From NCBI RefSeq assembly GCF_900176565.1, contig NZ_FXEH01000006.1, positions 1,116,001 to 1,180,000 on the forward strand: 64,000 nt of DNA, read 5' to 3'. Under the pieces are notes generated by a model that saw only the letters and a program-made list of their open reading frames with translations, searched no databases and was not told the origin of the DNA. Below, one piece after another: positions 28,088 through 36,709 of this stretch (positions are counted from its first letter, which is position 1; the number at the start of each line of letters is the position of its first letter). Origin of the DNA: Thalassobacillus devorans. GTDB taxonomy: Bacteria > Bacillota > Bacilli > Bacillales > Halobacillaceae. A program made the translations under genes and the position numbers.

Positions 28088-28136
28088 TGTTAGATTTCTT
28101 AACATCTCTTGACACATATTATTTCATTGGTATAAT
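28088..28136 (+). promoter_or_regulatory. glnRA promoter with GlnR/TnrA sites
   Basis: TGTTAGATTTCTTAACA (28088-28104) is a perfect TGTNA-N7-TNACA operator. TTGACA (28109-28114) and TATAAT (28131-28136) form the SigA promoter with a 16-bp spacer. A second, degenerate site TGACACATATTATTTCA (28110-28126) overlaps the -35. This is the same two-operator layout as B. subtilis glnRA, predicting autorepression by GlnR under nitrogen excess. Confidence 0.85.
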
Positions 28137-28168
28137 TAAGTTATCACATTCAAGGGAGGTAGCCATCG

Positions 28169-28573
28169 ATGAGCGATGAAATACGACGTTCGATGCCGTT
28201 ATTCCCGATTAGTATTGTTAAATCATTAACAGATCTGTCTGCGAGACAAATCCGTTATTATGAAGAGCACAATTTAGTCCACCCGGCAAGATCAGAAGGG
28301 AACCGCAGATTGTTTTCCTTTAATGATGTCGATCGTCTGCTTGAAATAAAAGCATTGATCGAAAAAGGCATCAATCTGGCAGGGATCAAACAGGTTCTGT
28401 CCATGCAGGAAGTACCGGATAACGAACCGATGGATCAAGAGCAAGTCGAGGAAATCCATAATGACCTCTCAGAGAAAGAGCTTCGCCGCATGCTCCAGCA
28501 AGAATTACATACCGCTGGAAGGTACGGCAAATCATCGTTAAGACAGGGAGAATTATCACGATTCTTCCACTAA
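28169..28573 (+). CDS. glnR: Nitrogen repressor GlnR (MerR family)
   Basis: 134 residues. N-terminal winged HTH of the MerR class ([20 protein letters not shown] ... [18 protein letters not shown]), a central dimer helix, and a C-terminal tail ([17 protein letters not shown]) that in the family senses feedback-inhibited glutamine synthetase. It represses glnRA through the sites at 28088-28126. Confidence 0.96.
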   Translation: MSDEIRRSMPLFPISIVKSLTDLSARQIRYYEEHNLVHPARSEGNRRLFSFNDVDRLLEIKALIEKGINLAGIKQVLSMQEVPDNEPMDQEQVEEIHNDLSEKELRRMLQQELHTAGRYGKSSLRQGELSRFFH

Positions 28574-28593
28574 AATATAGGAGGAAAAATTAA

Positions 28594-29925
28594 ATGGGAT
28601 TAACTAGAAAAGAAATTTACAAAAAAATCGAAGAAGAAAACGTAAAATTCATCCGACTACAATTCACAGACATGCTTGGTACCATCAAAAACGTGGAAAT
28701 TCCTTTGAGCCAGTTGGACAAGGCTTTGGATAATGAGATGATGTTCGATGGATCTTCCATTGAAGGGTTTGTTCGTATCGAGGAATCTGATATGTACTTA
28801 GTTCCAGACCCTGAAACTTTTGTTGTCTTCCCTTGGACATCCGAAAAAGGGAAAGTAGCACGTTTTATCTGTGATATTTATAACCCGGATATGACGCCAT
28901 TTGAAGGGGATCCACGTTATATCCTGAAAAAGAACCTTCAAAAAATGGAAGAACTAGGATTTTCCGCATTCAACATCGGTACAGAGCCGGAATTCTTCCT
29001 GTTCAAGCTTGATGAACGCGGGGAACCATCCATGGAACTGAATGATAAAGGTGGATACTTTGACCTTGCTCCAACAGACTTAGGTGAAAACTGCCGCCGC
29101 GATATTGTACTTGAATTAGAGGAAATGGGCTTTGAAATCGAAGCGTCCCACCACGAGGTAGCACCTGGTCAGCACGAAATCGACTTTAAATATTCTGATG
29201 CCGTCAAGCATTGTGACGATATCCAAACGTTCAAATTGGTTGTAAAAACAATTGCCCGTAAACACGGCCTTCATGCGACATTCATGCCTAAACCATTGTT
29301 CGGCGTCAACGGATCCGGAATGCATGCGAACATGTCTTTATTTAAAGGAAAGCAGAATGCATTCTACGACACAGAAGGTGAACTTGAACTATCCGATGTT
29401 GCCTACCAGTTTACTGCAGGTATCATCAAGCACGCAACAAACTTTACAGCTGTTACAAACCCGACTGTAAACTCTTACAAGCGTCTTGTACCTGGTTATG
29501 AAGCGCCTTGTTACGTAGCATGGTCAGGGCAAAACCGAAGCCCGCTTGTCCGCGTTCCTACATCCCGCGGATTGAGCACTCGTATCGAAGTACGCAGTGT
29601 CGACCCTGCAGCTAACCCATACCTTGCAATGGCAGTATTACTGGCATCCGGATTAGATGGTATTGAAAATGCACTGGATGCACCTAAGCCTGTTGACCGC
29701 AATATCTATGTTATGAATAAAGCAGAACGCGAAAAGAACGGAGTACAGGATCTTCCGGCTACTCTATATGATGCATTGGAGCTGCTGAAGAAAGACGATA
29801 TCCTTGTTAAAGCACTCGGTGAACACTGCTTCGAACACTTTATTGAAGCGAAAGAAATCGAGTGGGATATGTTCCGTACACAAGTCCACCCTTGGGAACG
29901 CGAACAGTATATCTCTGTATATTAA
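28594..29925 (+). CDS. glnA: Glutamine synthetase, type I-alpha
   Basis: 443 residues; ATP-dependent glutamine formation from glutamate and ammonia, and in complex with glutamine the signal for GlnR. Motifs: [18 protein letters not shown], the [11 protein letters not shown] stretch and [17 protein letters not shown]. No adenylylation-type Tyr region, as expected for GSI-alpha. Forms an operon with glnR (20-bp gap). Confidence 0.98.
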   Translation: MGLTRKEIYKKIEEENVKFIRLQFTDMLGTIKNVEIPLSQLDKALDNEMMFDGSSIEGFVRIEESDMYLVPDPETFVVFPWTSEKGKVARFICDIYNPDMTPFEGDPRYILKKNLQKMEELGFSAFNIGTEPEFFLFKLDERGEPSMELNDKGGYFDLAPTDLGENCRRDIVLELEEMGFEIEASHHEVAPGQHEIDFKYSDAVKHCDDIQTFKLVVKTIARKHGLHATFMPKPLFGVNGSGMHANMSLFKGKQNAFYDTEGELELSDVAYQFTAGIIKHATNFTAVTNPTVNSYKRLVPGYEAPCYVAWSGQNRSPLVRVPTSRGLSTRIEVRSVDPAANPYLAMAVLLASGLDGIENALDAPKPVDRNIYVMNKAEREKNGVQDLPATLYDALELLKKDDILVKALGEHCFEHFIEAKEIEWDMFRTQVHPWEREQYISVY

Positions 29926-29986
29926 GCAGCAAACTTCTTAAAACTAAATGTGAACTAATCCTTAGGTATTTAAGATAAGGAAAACA

Positions 29987-30033
29987 CCCAAACTGCCATA
30001 ATCCTGAATTCGACAGGGTTATGGCAGTTTGGG
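29987..30033. terminator. Bidirectional hairpin between glnA and sat
   Basis: CCCAAACTGCCATAA and TTATGGCAGTTTGGG pair perfectly. On the minus strand it is followed by a GTGTTTTCC tail, so it probably ends the sat operon as well as glnA. The remaining bases to 30190 hold nothing I can assign. Confidence 0.75.
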
Positions 30034-30190
30034 TTAAGAGTGTCACTGAAGAGCTAACTCAACTTCTTATAGAACAGTATTAAAAAGGGGGCTCCGTGAA
30101 CTGAAAAATTTGATTTGGCGATTAAACGTCTCACATTTAAAATTTAGCTCTTTGTTCTATATCACATAAGTAGTAAAGAATACCAAAAGA

Positions 30191-31327
30191 TTAGCACTTC
30201 AGACCTTTAATTAGCGTTTGTATAACCTCTAGACGACTAAACTCCTTTGGAGGAAATTCTCCCCTTCTCAGCATTTCCCTTACTTTTGACCCTGATAGAT
30301 GAATATGATCTTCTGTTCCATGAGGACATGTTTTTTTAGTTGTAATTTGGCTGCATTTTTTACAGTAATAAGCATGGTCAAAAAATATCGGCTTAATGCC
30401 TAGCTCATTTTTGCTGAATAACGAAAAAATTTCTTGTGCTTCATAAGTTCCATAATAATCCCCTACTCCAGCATGGTCACGTCCTACAATAAAATGTGAA
30501 CATCCGTAATTTTTTCTAATAAGGGCATGAAAAATTGCCTCTCTTGGTCCTGCATATCGCATAGCAGCCGGGAATACCCCCAAATGGACTCGATTTTTTG
30601 GATAGTAATTTTGGAGTAGAACCTGATAGCTGTTCATTCGTATCTCAGATGGGATATCGTCAGCTTTTGTTTCTCCGACAAGAGGATGTAAAAAAAGCCC
30701 ATCTACTACCTCCAATGAACACTTTTGTATATATTCATGTGCACGATGAATGGGATTTCTTGTTTGGAATGCTACAATTGTTTCCCACCCCCGTTTAATG
30801 AATTCCTCCCTTGTCTCTTTTGGTTTACAATAAAAATCCGGAAATAAGTTTTTGGATCTGGGAGGTCTGACTAATGTAATAGGACCTGCTAAGTAAACGT
30901 CAGGTCTATTAAATAGCTTTGCTACTCCAGGGTGAGCAGGGTCAGTGGTTTTGTATACTTGTTTTGCTTCTAGCTTTTTATCAGGTTTATATTTTTCATT
31001 TAATTGAAGAATTCCATATACTTCGTCAGCAAATACCAGTTTTATCTTTTCCCCAATTGTAAGACGTGAAGAAAGGGCTGCAGTAACTGGCAGTGTAATA
31101 GGTATACTCCATACCAATCCATTAGCTAATCTCATTTTTTCCACCACTGAATTATAATCTTTTTCTCCTATATACCCTGTCAAAGGACTATAGGCCCCTG
31201 TAGCGATTAACTCTAAATCAGAAAGAGCCATTAAATCTAATTCAATTTCTTTTGATATAGAGCTATAATCATAATTATAATCTACTTTGGAAATCAGTTT
31301 ATGTCCATGTGGTTCTATAATACTCAT
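30191..31327 (-). CDS. sat: Sulfate adenylyltransferase (ATP sulfurylase)
   Basis: 378 residues. Makes adenosine 5'-phosphosulfate (APS) from ATP and sulfate. Motifs: [12 protein letters not shown] (QxRN and HxxH nucleotide site), [11 protein letters not shown], and a C-terminal zinc cluster CKKCSQ...CPHG. It is the last gene of the transporter-cysC-sat operon, 18 bp after cysC. No cysH, cysI or cysJ lies nearby, so APS seems destined for CysC and then sulfotransfer rather than reduction. Confidence 0.95.
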   Translation of the reverse strand: MSIIEPHGHKLISKVDYNYDYSSISKEIELDLMALSDLELIATGAYSPLTGYIGEKDYNSVVEKMRLANGLVWSIPITLPVTAALSSRLTIGEKIKLVFADEVYGILQLNEKYKPDKKLEAKQVYKTTDPAHPGVAKLFNRPDVYLAGPITLVRPPRSKNLFPDFYCKPKETREEFIKRGWETIVAFQTRNPIHRAHEYIQKCSLEVVDGLFLHPLVGETKADDIPSEIRMNSYQVLLQNYYPKNRVHLGVFPAAMRYAGPREAIFHALIRKNYGCSHFIVGRDHAGVGDYYGTYEAQEIFSLFSKNELGIKPIFFDHAYYCKKCSQITTKKTCPHGTEDHIHLSGSKVREMLRRGEFPPKEFSRLEVIQTLIKGLKC

Positions 31328-31345
31328 AATAATACCCTTTCTTTC

Positions 31346-31933
31346 TTAAATTCTATCTTGAATAAAATCCACCAAATGATTCACAGAGCTCGATATGGAT
31401 TTTTCAGTTGTGTCTATAACTACTTCTGGTGCTAAAGGTTCTTCATAATCTTGTGAAATACCAGTGAAATTACTTATCTTTCCTTCAAGGGCTTTTTTAT
31501 AAAGACCCTTAGGGTCCCTTTTCTTACATTCTTCAACAGAACATTTAACGAATACTTCAACAAATGTATTATCTTTAAACCTTTGACGAGCTTCATCCCT
31601 ATCTTTTCTATAGGGTGAAATTGCGGCGACGAAGACAACCATTCCTGCATCAACAAACAATTTTCCAATTTCAGAAATTCGGCGAATGTTTTCCGCTCTA
31701 TCCTTAGGAGTAAATTCTAAATTGTTATTAATGCCATGTCGCAGGTTATCTCCATCAAGCAAGTACGTATGGATACCCTGATTAAATAATTCTCTTTCTA
31801 CATAGTTAGCAATTGTAGATTTACCAGCCCCTGATAATCCAGTAAGCCATATAATTAAGCTTTTATGGCCATAAGCTTTCTCTCGTTCTTCTTTTGATAC
31901 ATTGGTTTGGTTCCAAGTGATATGCTCACTCAT
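31346..31933 (-). CDS. cysC: Adenylyl-sulfate kinase
   Basis: 195 residues. Phosphorylates APS to PAPS, the universal sulfuryl donor. P-loop GLSGAGKS (32-39), DGDNLRHGINNNL for APS binding, and AAISPYRKDRD with the phosphoserine-position Ser. The C-terminal part (FTGISQDYEEP) is typical. 7 bp from the transporter stop and 18 bp from sat, thus co-transcribed and probably co-translated. Confidence 0.95.
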   Translation of the reverse strand: MSEHITWNQTNVSKEEREKAYGHKSLIIWLTGLSGAGKSTIANYVERELFNQGIHTYLLDGDNLRHGINNNLEFTPKDRAENIRRISEIGKLFVDAGMVVFVAAISPYRKDRDEARQRFKDNTFVEVFVKCSVEECKKRDPKGLYKKALEGKISNFTGISQDYEEPLAPEVVIDTTEKSISSSVNHLVDFIQDRI

Positions 31934-31940
31934 AAAAAAC

Positions 31941-33197
31941 TTACCTCCAAATTAAAAATGTGAGTGATACAGTACAAATTAAACAAAAAATACTTAGTAA
32001 AAATCCGACCTTTAAATAATCGGTAAATCTATAACCTCCTGGGCCGTAAATAATTAGGTTTGTTTGATATCCAATTGGGGTGATGAAACTGCATGAAGCA
32101 GAAATTGCTATTATCATCGCAAACATTTTGGGATCGGTTCCTATTTCTAGCGCAACCGAATATCCCAAAGGAAACATCATAGCTGCGGCAGCAATATTAT
32201 GAGATATTTCAGTTAATATCATTGTTACCAGATAAATTGTTATCGCTGTTCCTAATAAACCAAATCTGTCATTTATATATAATATTGCAATTGAAATCGC
32301 TTCGGTTACTCCTGATTTTTCTATAGCTGCCCCTATCCCGATAGCAGAAGAGATAAGGATAATTACACTCCAATCAATCGATTTTCGTGCTTCTGCAGGA
32401 CTTATCGATTTAGTAGCCAGTAAAATGAGGACAGCAATAATTGCAGCTTTTATGATGGAGATGAATTGGAAGGCTGCAAGCGTGAACATTACAAGTAAAA
32501 CAAAGACTAATATTTTGTTGTTTCGAAAGTGGTTTGTCTGTATATTTTCTGAATTATCGATTTTCTCCATAGGTGTTAGGTTGCTTTTATAATTCCTGTG
32601 AGGGAGCAGGTGTCTGCCAATTAAATACATATAAACTAGGCCAACAAGGGTAAGAGGAATGCCGAGATAAGAGAATTCTAAAACTGTAAACCCTGGATGT
32701 CCGCTTTGTTGCAAAAGACCGTCTACCATCAAATTCGTGGAAGTGCCATATAAAGTGATCGTTCCACCTAAAATTGCTGCATAGGATAAGGGGATTAATA
32801 GTTTAGAGGGATTAACCCCGTTGGATAATCCCCAATTACGTACAAGTGGGGTGAGCGTAGAAACTATAGGAGTATTATTGATAAAAGCTGATAAGATTGA
32901 AACTGATATCATCATTTTAAGAAGGAGCAAAGGAAAATTTCCATTGTATTTTAATACTTTTTCAATCAGATGATGTAGCATACCACTATTAAATAATCCA
33001 TTACTGATGATAAAAAGAAGGGCTATGGTAATTACACTTTTATTTGCAAAACCTTGAAAAGCTTCTTCAACTGAGATGACATTTGTTAATATAAGGATCG
33101 ATAATACAGAAAAGAGAGTCACATCAGGTGGGAACCACTGTTTAATTAATATGGTAAACATTCCTGCTAAAACAAGTGTTACATAAAAGATCTCCAT
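31941..33197 (-). CDS. SLC13/DASS-type permease, probable sulfate transporter
   Basis: 418 residues, about ten to eleven TM helices. SLC13 features: FANKSVITI near the N-terminus, the SAFINNTPIVSTLTP substrate/Na+ loop and its C-terminal counterpart SHNIAAAAMMFP. It lacks the central TrkA-C domains seen in larger sulfur permeases. Family members carry sulfate, dicarboxylates or other anions; sulfate is inferred from the operon with cysC and sat. GGTGGTGGG precedes the ATG, and a SigK-like promoter lies about 36 bp upstream. Confidence 0.85.
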   Translation of the reverse strand: MEIFYVTLVLAGMFTILIKQWFPPDVTLFSVLSILILTNVISVEEAFQGFANKSVITIALLFIISNGLFNSGMLHHLIEKVLKYNGNFPLLLLKMMISVSILSAFINNTPIVSTLTPLVRNWGLSNGVNPSKLLIPLSYAAILGGTITLYGTSTNLMVDGLLQQSGHPGFTVLEFSYLGIPLTLVGLVYMYLIGRHLLPHRNYKSNLTPMEKIDNSENIQTNHFRNNKILVFVLLVMFTLAAFQFISIIKAAIIAVLILLATKSISPAEARKSIDWSVIILISSAIGIGAAIEKSGVTEAISIAILYINDRFGLLGTAITIYLVTMILTEISHNIAAAAMMFPLGYSVALEIGTDPKMFAMIIAISASCSFITPIGYQTNLIIYGPGGYRFTDYLKVGFLLSIFCLICTVSLTFLIWR

Positions 33198-33232
33198 CTA
33201 GAGCCCACCACCATGATATTGATAACTATGAC

Positions 33233-33259
33233 TACAATATGCATTTTCTATACTTTTGT
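33233..33259 (-). promoter_or_regulatory. SigK-type promoter of transporter-cysC-sat
   Basis: On the minus strand, AC (33259-33258), 16 bp, then CATATTGTA (33241-33233), a full match to SigK AC-N16/17-CATANNNTA. It lies about 35 bp from the transporter start. It implies expression in the mother cell late in sporulation. Confidence 0.6.
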
Positions 33260-33393
33260 TATAAAAATGGGTATGGGTACTATCTTTCTTGCAGCGGTTA
33301 CATAACTATGTTATAAACCCACACCTTTCGCTTAAAATCGTTTTATAATACAGTACATTGACCGAATAACATCAAAGAGAAGGATGAATTAGT

Positions 33394-34107
33394 GTGATTC
33401 ATTTCAATAAAAATGACCTTGAACAAGATCGTTTAGTGTGTTTTTTGCATATACCAAAAACTGGTGGGAAAACGTTATGGAATATACTAGAGAAACAAAG
33501 TGAAGATGTCCTTGTTTGGCATGGGAAATTTTTTGAAGAGCTCAGTAAACCTTTTGAATTCTTTACATTCCTAAGGGATCCAGTTGATCGAGTGCTATCA
33601 ACCTTTTACTATATACAGAATTATGAGCGCGATCCTTTGCATAAAAAAGTAAAGAGAATGAATTTGGAGGAATTTGTTGAATACATGAAGAATGAGGATA
33701 TCGGAGATAAACCTTATCCTAAAAAAGATTTGCGTAGTATACGTTTTAGAACAGTAAATCTTGCTACCCGTTATTTATCAGGCGGTAATCCTTCAGATAT
33801 AAAGAAGGCTAAAGAAAATCTTAAGAACTATTTCCCGGTTGTTGGTTTTACAGATATGTATAATGAATCACTGTTTTTATTAAAAGAGCATTTTAACTTT
33901 GATATTTCCAAAGTAGATAAAATAAATACTAACAGGAAACGCCCAAAAAAGAATGTTGTACCCAAATCCATCATTAAAACCATAGCTGAATTAAATAGCC
34001 TGGATATAGAATTGTATCAATCGGCAAAGGAAGAATTTAATAATAAATTAAACCAAATGGACAGCACATCAATCCAAAAGTTAAATCAATGGAAAGCTAT
34101 GCATTAG
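33394..34107 (+). CDS. PAPS-dependent sulfotransferase (Sulfotransfer_2-like)
   Basis: 237 residues. The 5'-phosphosulfate loop is HIPKTGGKT (19-27) and the 3'-phosphate site FLRDPVDRVLSTF holds R61 and S69, the two hallmark motifs of carbohydrate (heparan 2-O-sulfotransferase-like) sulfotransferases. No signal peptide or TM, so it works in the cytoplasm where PAPS is made. Divergent from the transporter-cysC-sat operon, 197 bp apart. GTG start after AGAAGGATG. Promoter not clear: a TATAAT at about 33344 lacks a good -35. The acceptor is unknown; the neighbouring spore-glycan genes suggest a polysaccharide. Confidence 0.85.
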   Translation: MIHFNKNDLEQDRLVCFLHIPKTGGKTLWNILEKQSEDVLVWHGKFFEELSKPFEFFTFLRDPVDRVLSTFYYIQNYERDPLHKKVKRMNLEEFVEYMKNEDIGDKPYPKKDLRSIRFRTVNLATRYLSGGNPSDIKKAKENLKNYFPVVGFTDMYNESLFLLKEHFNFDISKVDKINTNRKRPKKNVVPKSIIKTIAELNSLDIELYQSAKEEFNNKLNQMDSTSIQKLNQWKAMH

Positions 34108-34155
34108 TAGATATTTTATTGTTGATATAGCTTTCACAGAATATCTTTCATTAAT

Positions 34156-34191
34156 AGGAAAGGCCAGAACTAAGGAGTTCTGGCCTTTCCT
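34156..34191. terminator. Perfect 16-bp palindrome between convergent genes
   Basis: AGGAAAGGCCAGAACT, four-base loop, AGTTCTGGCCTTTCCT. No T tract on either side; probably a bidirectional terminator for the sulfotransferase and cwlC-like genes. Confidence 0.7.
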
Positions 34192-34205
34192 GTTAATGAA
34201 TTCAC

Positions 34206-35573
34206 TTATAAATCGTTTAACACCTCTTGCAATTCTGCTTGCTGTGCATCAATTTGTTCAAGAGCATGGTTTATATTTCGTCTAAAAATACTTATAATAC
34301 TTTGGCCATAATTGTTTCCTGGAACTGCCCATTTTCCGTTAAGCTGTGTCCAAGTAGTTGCGCTTCCTCTGTTGACTAGGTCAAATCTTGGATCGACTTT
34401 AGGATATCCATTTGGAATCGGTTCTGAGGATGCATAAGCATATAAGTGCTGGATATGAGCATGGACACCTTCTGCAGGGGTAGCGAAACTTGCTCCTGGA
34501 TTGTCTGGGCCAGTGGCTCCAATTCCGGCAAAGTTGTTTTGTTTATCGTCTACTACACCTGTAAAACGGAAGTAATCCGTTTCGTGAATAGCCTGCGCAT
34601 ACGCCACATCTGCTCTTATTCCATAAACTTCACCATATTCCATATAGTAGGCTCCAAGATCTGGAGCGTCCGGATTAATCGTTTTTACAAATTCCTCTAA
34701 CTGACAAGGGTTTAAATGAATATCTCCTTGGATGGTAAAACGCTCTTCCGGGGTTGATGGAGGTGGGGAAGGCACTTCGCCTTCTGTCAGAATGAAAGCG
34801 TCTGTAATTCCGATGCTTTTCAATTTCTGTACTTGCTGTTCTGCATTTTCTCTTTGAGAATAAGCTCCAGCTTGCACTCTATAATATTGCTCACCCGATA
34901 TGGTAGTAGGCACGATAAAAGAATCAATGTTGTGAGTCGCTAGGTACTGAACTCGGTTTTCTGCATTGGAACGGTTTTTAAAAGAACCAGCAATGACCTT
35001 ATAAAGAACACCAGGTACAGTTTTAGCCGGTAAATCAAAAGCTTCCTTAACTCCTTCCGCAATGGCTATAGAAACATCTTGAATAAATTCAGGATTGGTT
35101 AAATGCGCAAGGTCGTCAGGATTATCAAGAAATAGAACCTCTAATAATAATGCAGACATCTTTGTCTCCCTTAGCACATGAAAATTGGCTCGCTTTTTCC
35201 CCCTATCATTAATACCATATTTTGATTCCACGGAATCTAAGATCTTATCATGAATAATGTTCTGATGGGCTTTAGTGGCCGGAGGGACAGTACCGCTAAA
35301 AATATAACTCTCAAAACCAGTTCCCCCAGCAGCATTGTTGTGAATAGATAGGAAGAAATCGGCATTCTCGGAATTAGCCAATCGGGTTCTTTCTTCTAAT
35401 GAAACCGTTATATCCCTGGTTCTTGTCATTACTATATCCGCTTCGTAGTTTTTGAGCAGGTAATCTCTCACCTTTAAAGCGATTGAAAGATTAAATTGCT
35501 TCTCCTCATAACTTTTGTAAGTTGCCCCAGGGTCATTCCCGCCATGGCCAGGGTCAATAATTACTTTTTTCAT
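34206..35573 (-). CDS. CwlC-like N-acetylmuramoyl-L-alanine amidase with SPOR repeats and glucosaminidase domain
   Basis: 455 residues without signal peptide. Domain order: Amidase_3 (1-180; zinc ligands in DPGHGG, the Glu in YEEKQF, SIHNNA, and the catalytic Glu in LLLEVLF), two SPOR repeats (about 190-262: LYKVIAGSFKNR, YYRVQAGAYSQR), a Pro-rich linker (PSPPPSTPEE), and a C-terminal lysozyme-like glucosaminidase domain (YGIRADVAYAQAIHETDYF). Amidase plus SPOR without a signal peptide is the CwlC architecture, a SigK-made enzyme that lyses the mother cell; the extra glycosidase domain gives two cutting activities. Confidence 0.88.
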   Translation of the reverse strand: MKKVIIDPGHGGNDPGATYKSYEEKQFNLSIALKVRDYLLKNYEADIVMTRTRDITVSLEERTRLANSENADFFLSIHNNAAGGTGFESYIFSGTVPPATKAHQNIIHDKILDSVESKYGINDRGKKRANFHVLRETKMSALLLEVLFLDNPDDLAHLTNPEFIQDVSIAIAEGVKEAFDLPAKTVPGVLYKVIAGSFKNRSNAENRVQYLATHNIDSFIVPTTISGEQYYRVQAGAYSQRENAEQQVQKLKSIGITDAFILTEGEVPSPPPSTPEERFTIQGDIHLNPCQLEEFVKTINPDAPDLGAYYMEYGEVYGIRADVAYAQAIHETDYFRFTGVVDDKQNNFAGIGATGPDNPGASFATPAEGVHAHIQHLYAYASSEPIPNGYPKVDPRFDLVNRGSATTWTQLNGKWAVPGNNYGQSIISIFRRNINHALEQIDAQQAELQEVLNDL

Positions 35574-35602
35574 ATCATTAGCCTCCTTTTAAGACTTCTC
35601 TT

Positions 35603-35630
35603 CATTATATGAATGGTAAGACAACCTGGT
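35603..35630 (-). promoter_or_regulatory. SigK-like promoter of the cwlC-like gene
   Basis: Minus strand: AC (35630-35629), 17 bp, CATATAATG (35611-35603); one mismatch from CATANNNTA. About 30 bp before the start codon. Confidence 0.45.
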
Positions 35631-35726
35631 TAGACTGATATGTAGTTTTAGTTAAAAAAGGCACGTGGTACAGATTAACGTCGGGTTATATAGAGGGATG
35701 AAAGAGATTTTATAACATAAGAAATC

Positions 35727-35764
35727 ATAAAAGACGCACTCTTTATAGAAGAGTGGTCTTTTAT
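35727..35764. terminator. Hairpin in the 35.6-36.1 kb gap
   Basis: ATAAAAGAC-N2-ACTCTT pairs with AAGAGT-N1-GTCTTTTAT. Long stem in a region without genes; a second short hairpin (CTGAAGTT/AACTTCAG) is at 35814-35835. Their role is unknown. Confidence 0.5.
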
Positions 35765-35940
35765 GGAAAGGAGCAGAAAGAAATTTAACATGCAAAAATG
35801 TGGATCAACATTACTGAAGTTTTGTCTAACTTCAGGTCACTAATAAGGATGTGACTCGGAGTTAAAATATTATATGCCTATCTCTAACCATTGTTCCTAA
35901 AATCTAAAAAAAGAGACAGGCTATAAAAACAGAAAACAAA

Positions 35941-35970
35941 AAAAGGTCGTATCAAGAATCGACCTTTTTC
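35941..35970. terminator. Bidirectional terminator
   Basis: AAAAGGTCG and CGACCTTTTT around a ten-base loop, with A and T runs on both sides. On the minus strand it would end the coiled-coil/JAMM/miniprotein transcript. The rest of 35640-36085 contains no supportable gene. Confidence 0.8.
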
Positions 35971-36085
35971 GTACTTGCTGGTTTTGTACCAGCCTCTTTG
36001 CTTTAGAAATCTTTTAGACATCTTCTATATAATTTATTATAAAACCGTACCAATATCTATCTTATTCGGAAAAGATAGTAAGAGT

Positions 36086-36232
36086 CTAAATCTTTTTCTT
36101 TTTACCACAACAGCCGCCTCTACTCACAGGCCTTTTTTTAACTGATGAAGCATCCATTACGATTGGCTCATCTGTCGCTTTGAAAAATCTATTTTGGTAA
36201 ACTTTTTTTCCTTTGGAAGTCTTTCTTTTCAA
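36086..36232 (-). CDS. 48-aa basic miniprotein with GGCCGKKKK tail
   Basis: TTG start at 36232 with AAAGGAG nine bases upstream, stop TAG at 36088-36086. The N-terminus is strongly basic (MKRKTSKGKKVYQNRFFKA), the middle mildly acidic/hydrophobic, and the tail is GGCCGKKKKI. Lysine-rich, Cys-ended short proteins of this kind occur among spore coat/crust components, but I cannot assign a family. It is 66 bp after the JAMM gene on the same strand and followed by a terminator, so it is probably the third gene of that operon. Confidence 0.6.
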   Translation of the reverse strand: MKRKTSKGKKVYQNRFFKATDEPIVMDASSVKKRPVSRGGCCGKKKKI

Positions 36233-36297
36233 AAAAATCAACTCCTTTAATTGATAATATATTGTACTCGGGAATCACTATTAAGTACGGGCTTTTA

Positions 36298-36708
36298 TTA
36301 TGTTCTTATTAAAAAAGGGCATTCCTTATAATTTTCCTTATTGATAACGTAAGTTTTGATGGAAGGCTGTGCATTTTTATAGGAAACAATAACCATCTTT
36401 ACCTTCTCATCCGGATGGTTGATGAGGTCAAACCTTGAGGGAACAGGTGCTGTTGTCGGGTGTGAGTGATAAACTGCGATTACCAGTTCATTCCTTGCTT
36501 TAATTTCATTGAGGGTTTGTGCGACTATCTTCTCGCTTACAAAAAAACGTCTGTCTGACTTCCATTCATTTTCCAATGGCCATATAGAGGTTATATCATC
36601 CTTGTTTCCTGCCAAAAGGCCGCAAGCTTCATAAGGTAAACAAGATTTACCGTGTTCAACAAGCTGATTATAGATAGTGTTTGAAAGTGTAATTTTATTC
36701 ATAATCAT
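36298..36708 (-). CDS. JAMM/MPN-type metallopeptidase-like protein
   Basis: 136 residues. The JAMM zinc signature is complete: E27 in YEACGLLAG, H81-x-H83 in HSHP, S91 and D94 (HxH-x7-S-x2-D). Bacterial JAMM proteins cleave isopeptide or short C-terminal peptide bonds, for example from ubiquitin-like or sulfur-carrier proteins. ATG 36708 starts two bases after the stop of the coiled-coil gene and uses AAAAAAAGG as ribosome site, so the two are coupled; a longer in-frame start would overlap the coiled-coil gene. No ubiquitin-like or E1-like gene is near. Confidence 0.85.
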   Translation of the reverse strand: MIMNKITLSNTIYNQLVEHGKSCLPYEACGLLAGNKDDITSIWPLENEWKSDRRFFVSEKIVAQTLNEIKARNELVIAVYHSHPTTAPVPSRFDLINHPDEKVKMVIVSYKNAQPSIKTYVINKENYKECPFLIRT

Positions 36709-36709
36709 G

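Noticed and set aside
30034-30190. Possible promoter or small RNA after glnA
   Set aside because: No convincing -35/-10 pair, hairpin with T tract or ORF; I see nothing to support.
31474-31668. Second minus-strand frame inside cysC
   Set aside because: Overlaps the well-supported CysC in another frame and has no start signal.
35763-35843. 26-codon ORF on the plus strand (starts MERSRKKFN)
   Set aside because: No Shine-Dalgarno before the start, which lies in the 3' arm of a terminator-like hairpin; composition unremarkable.
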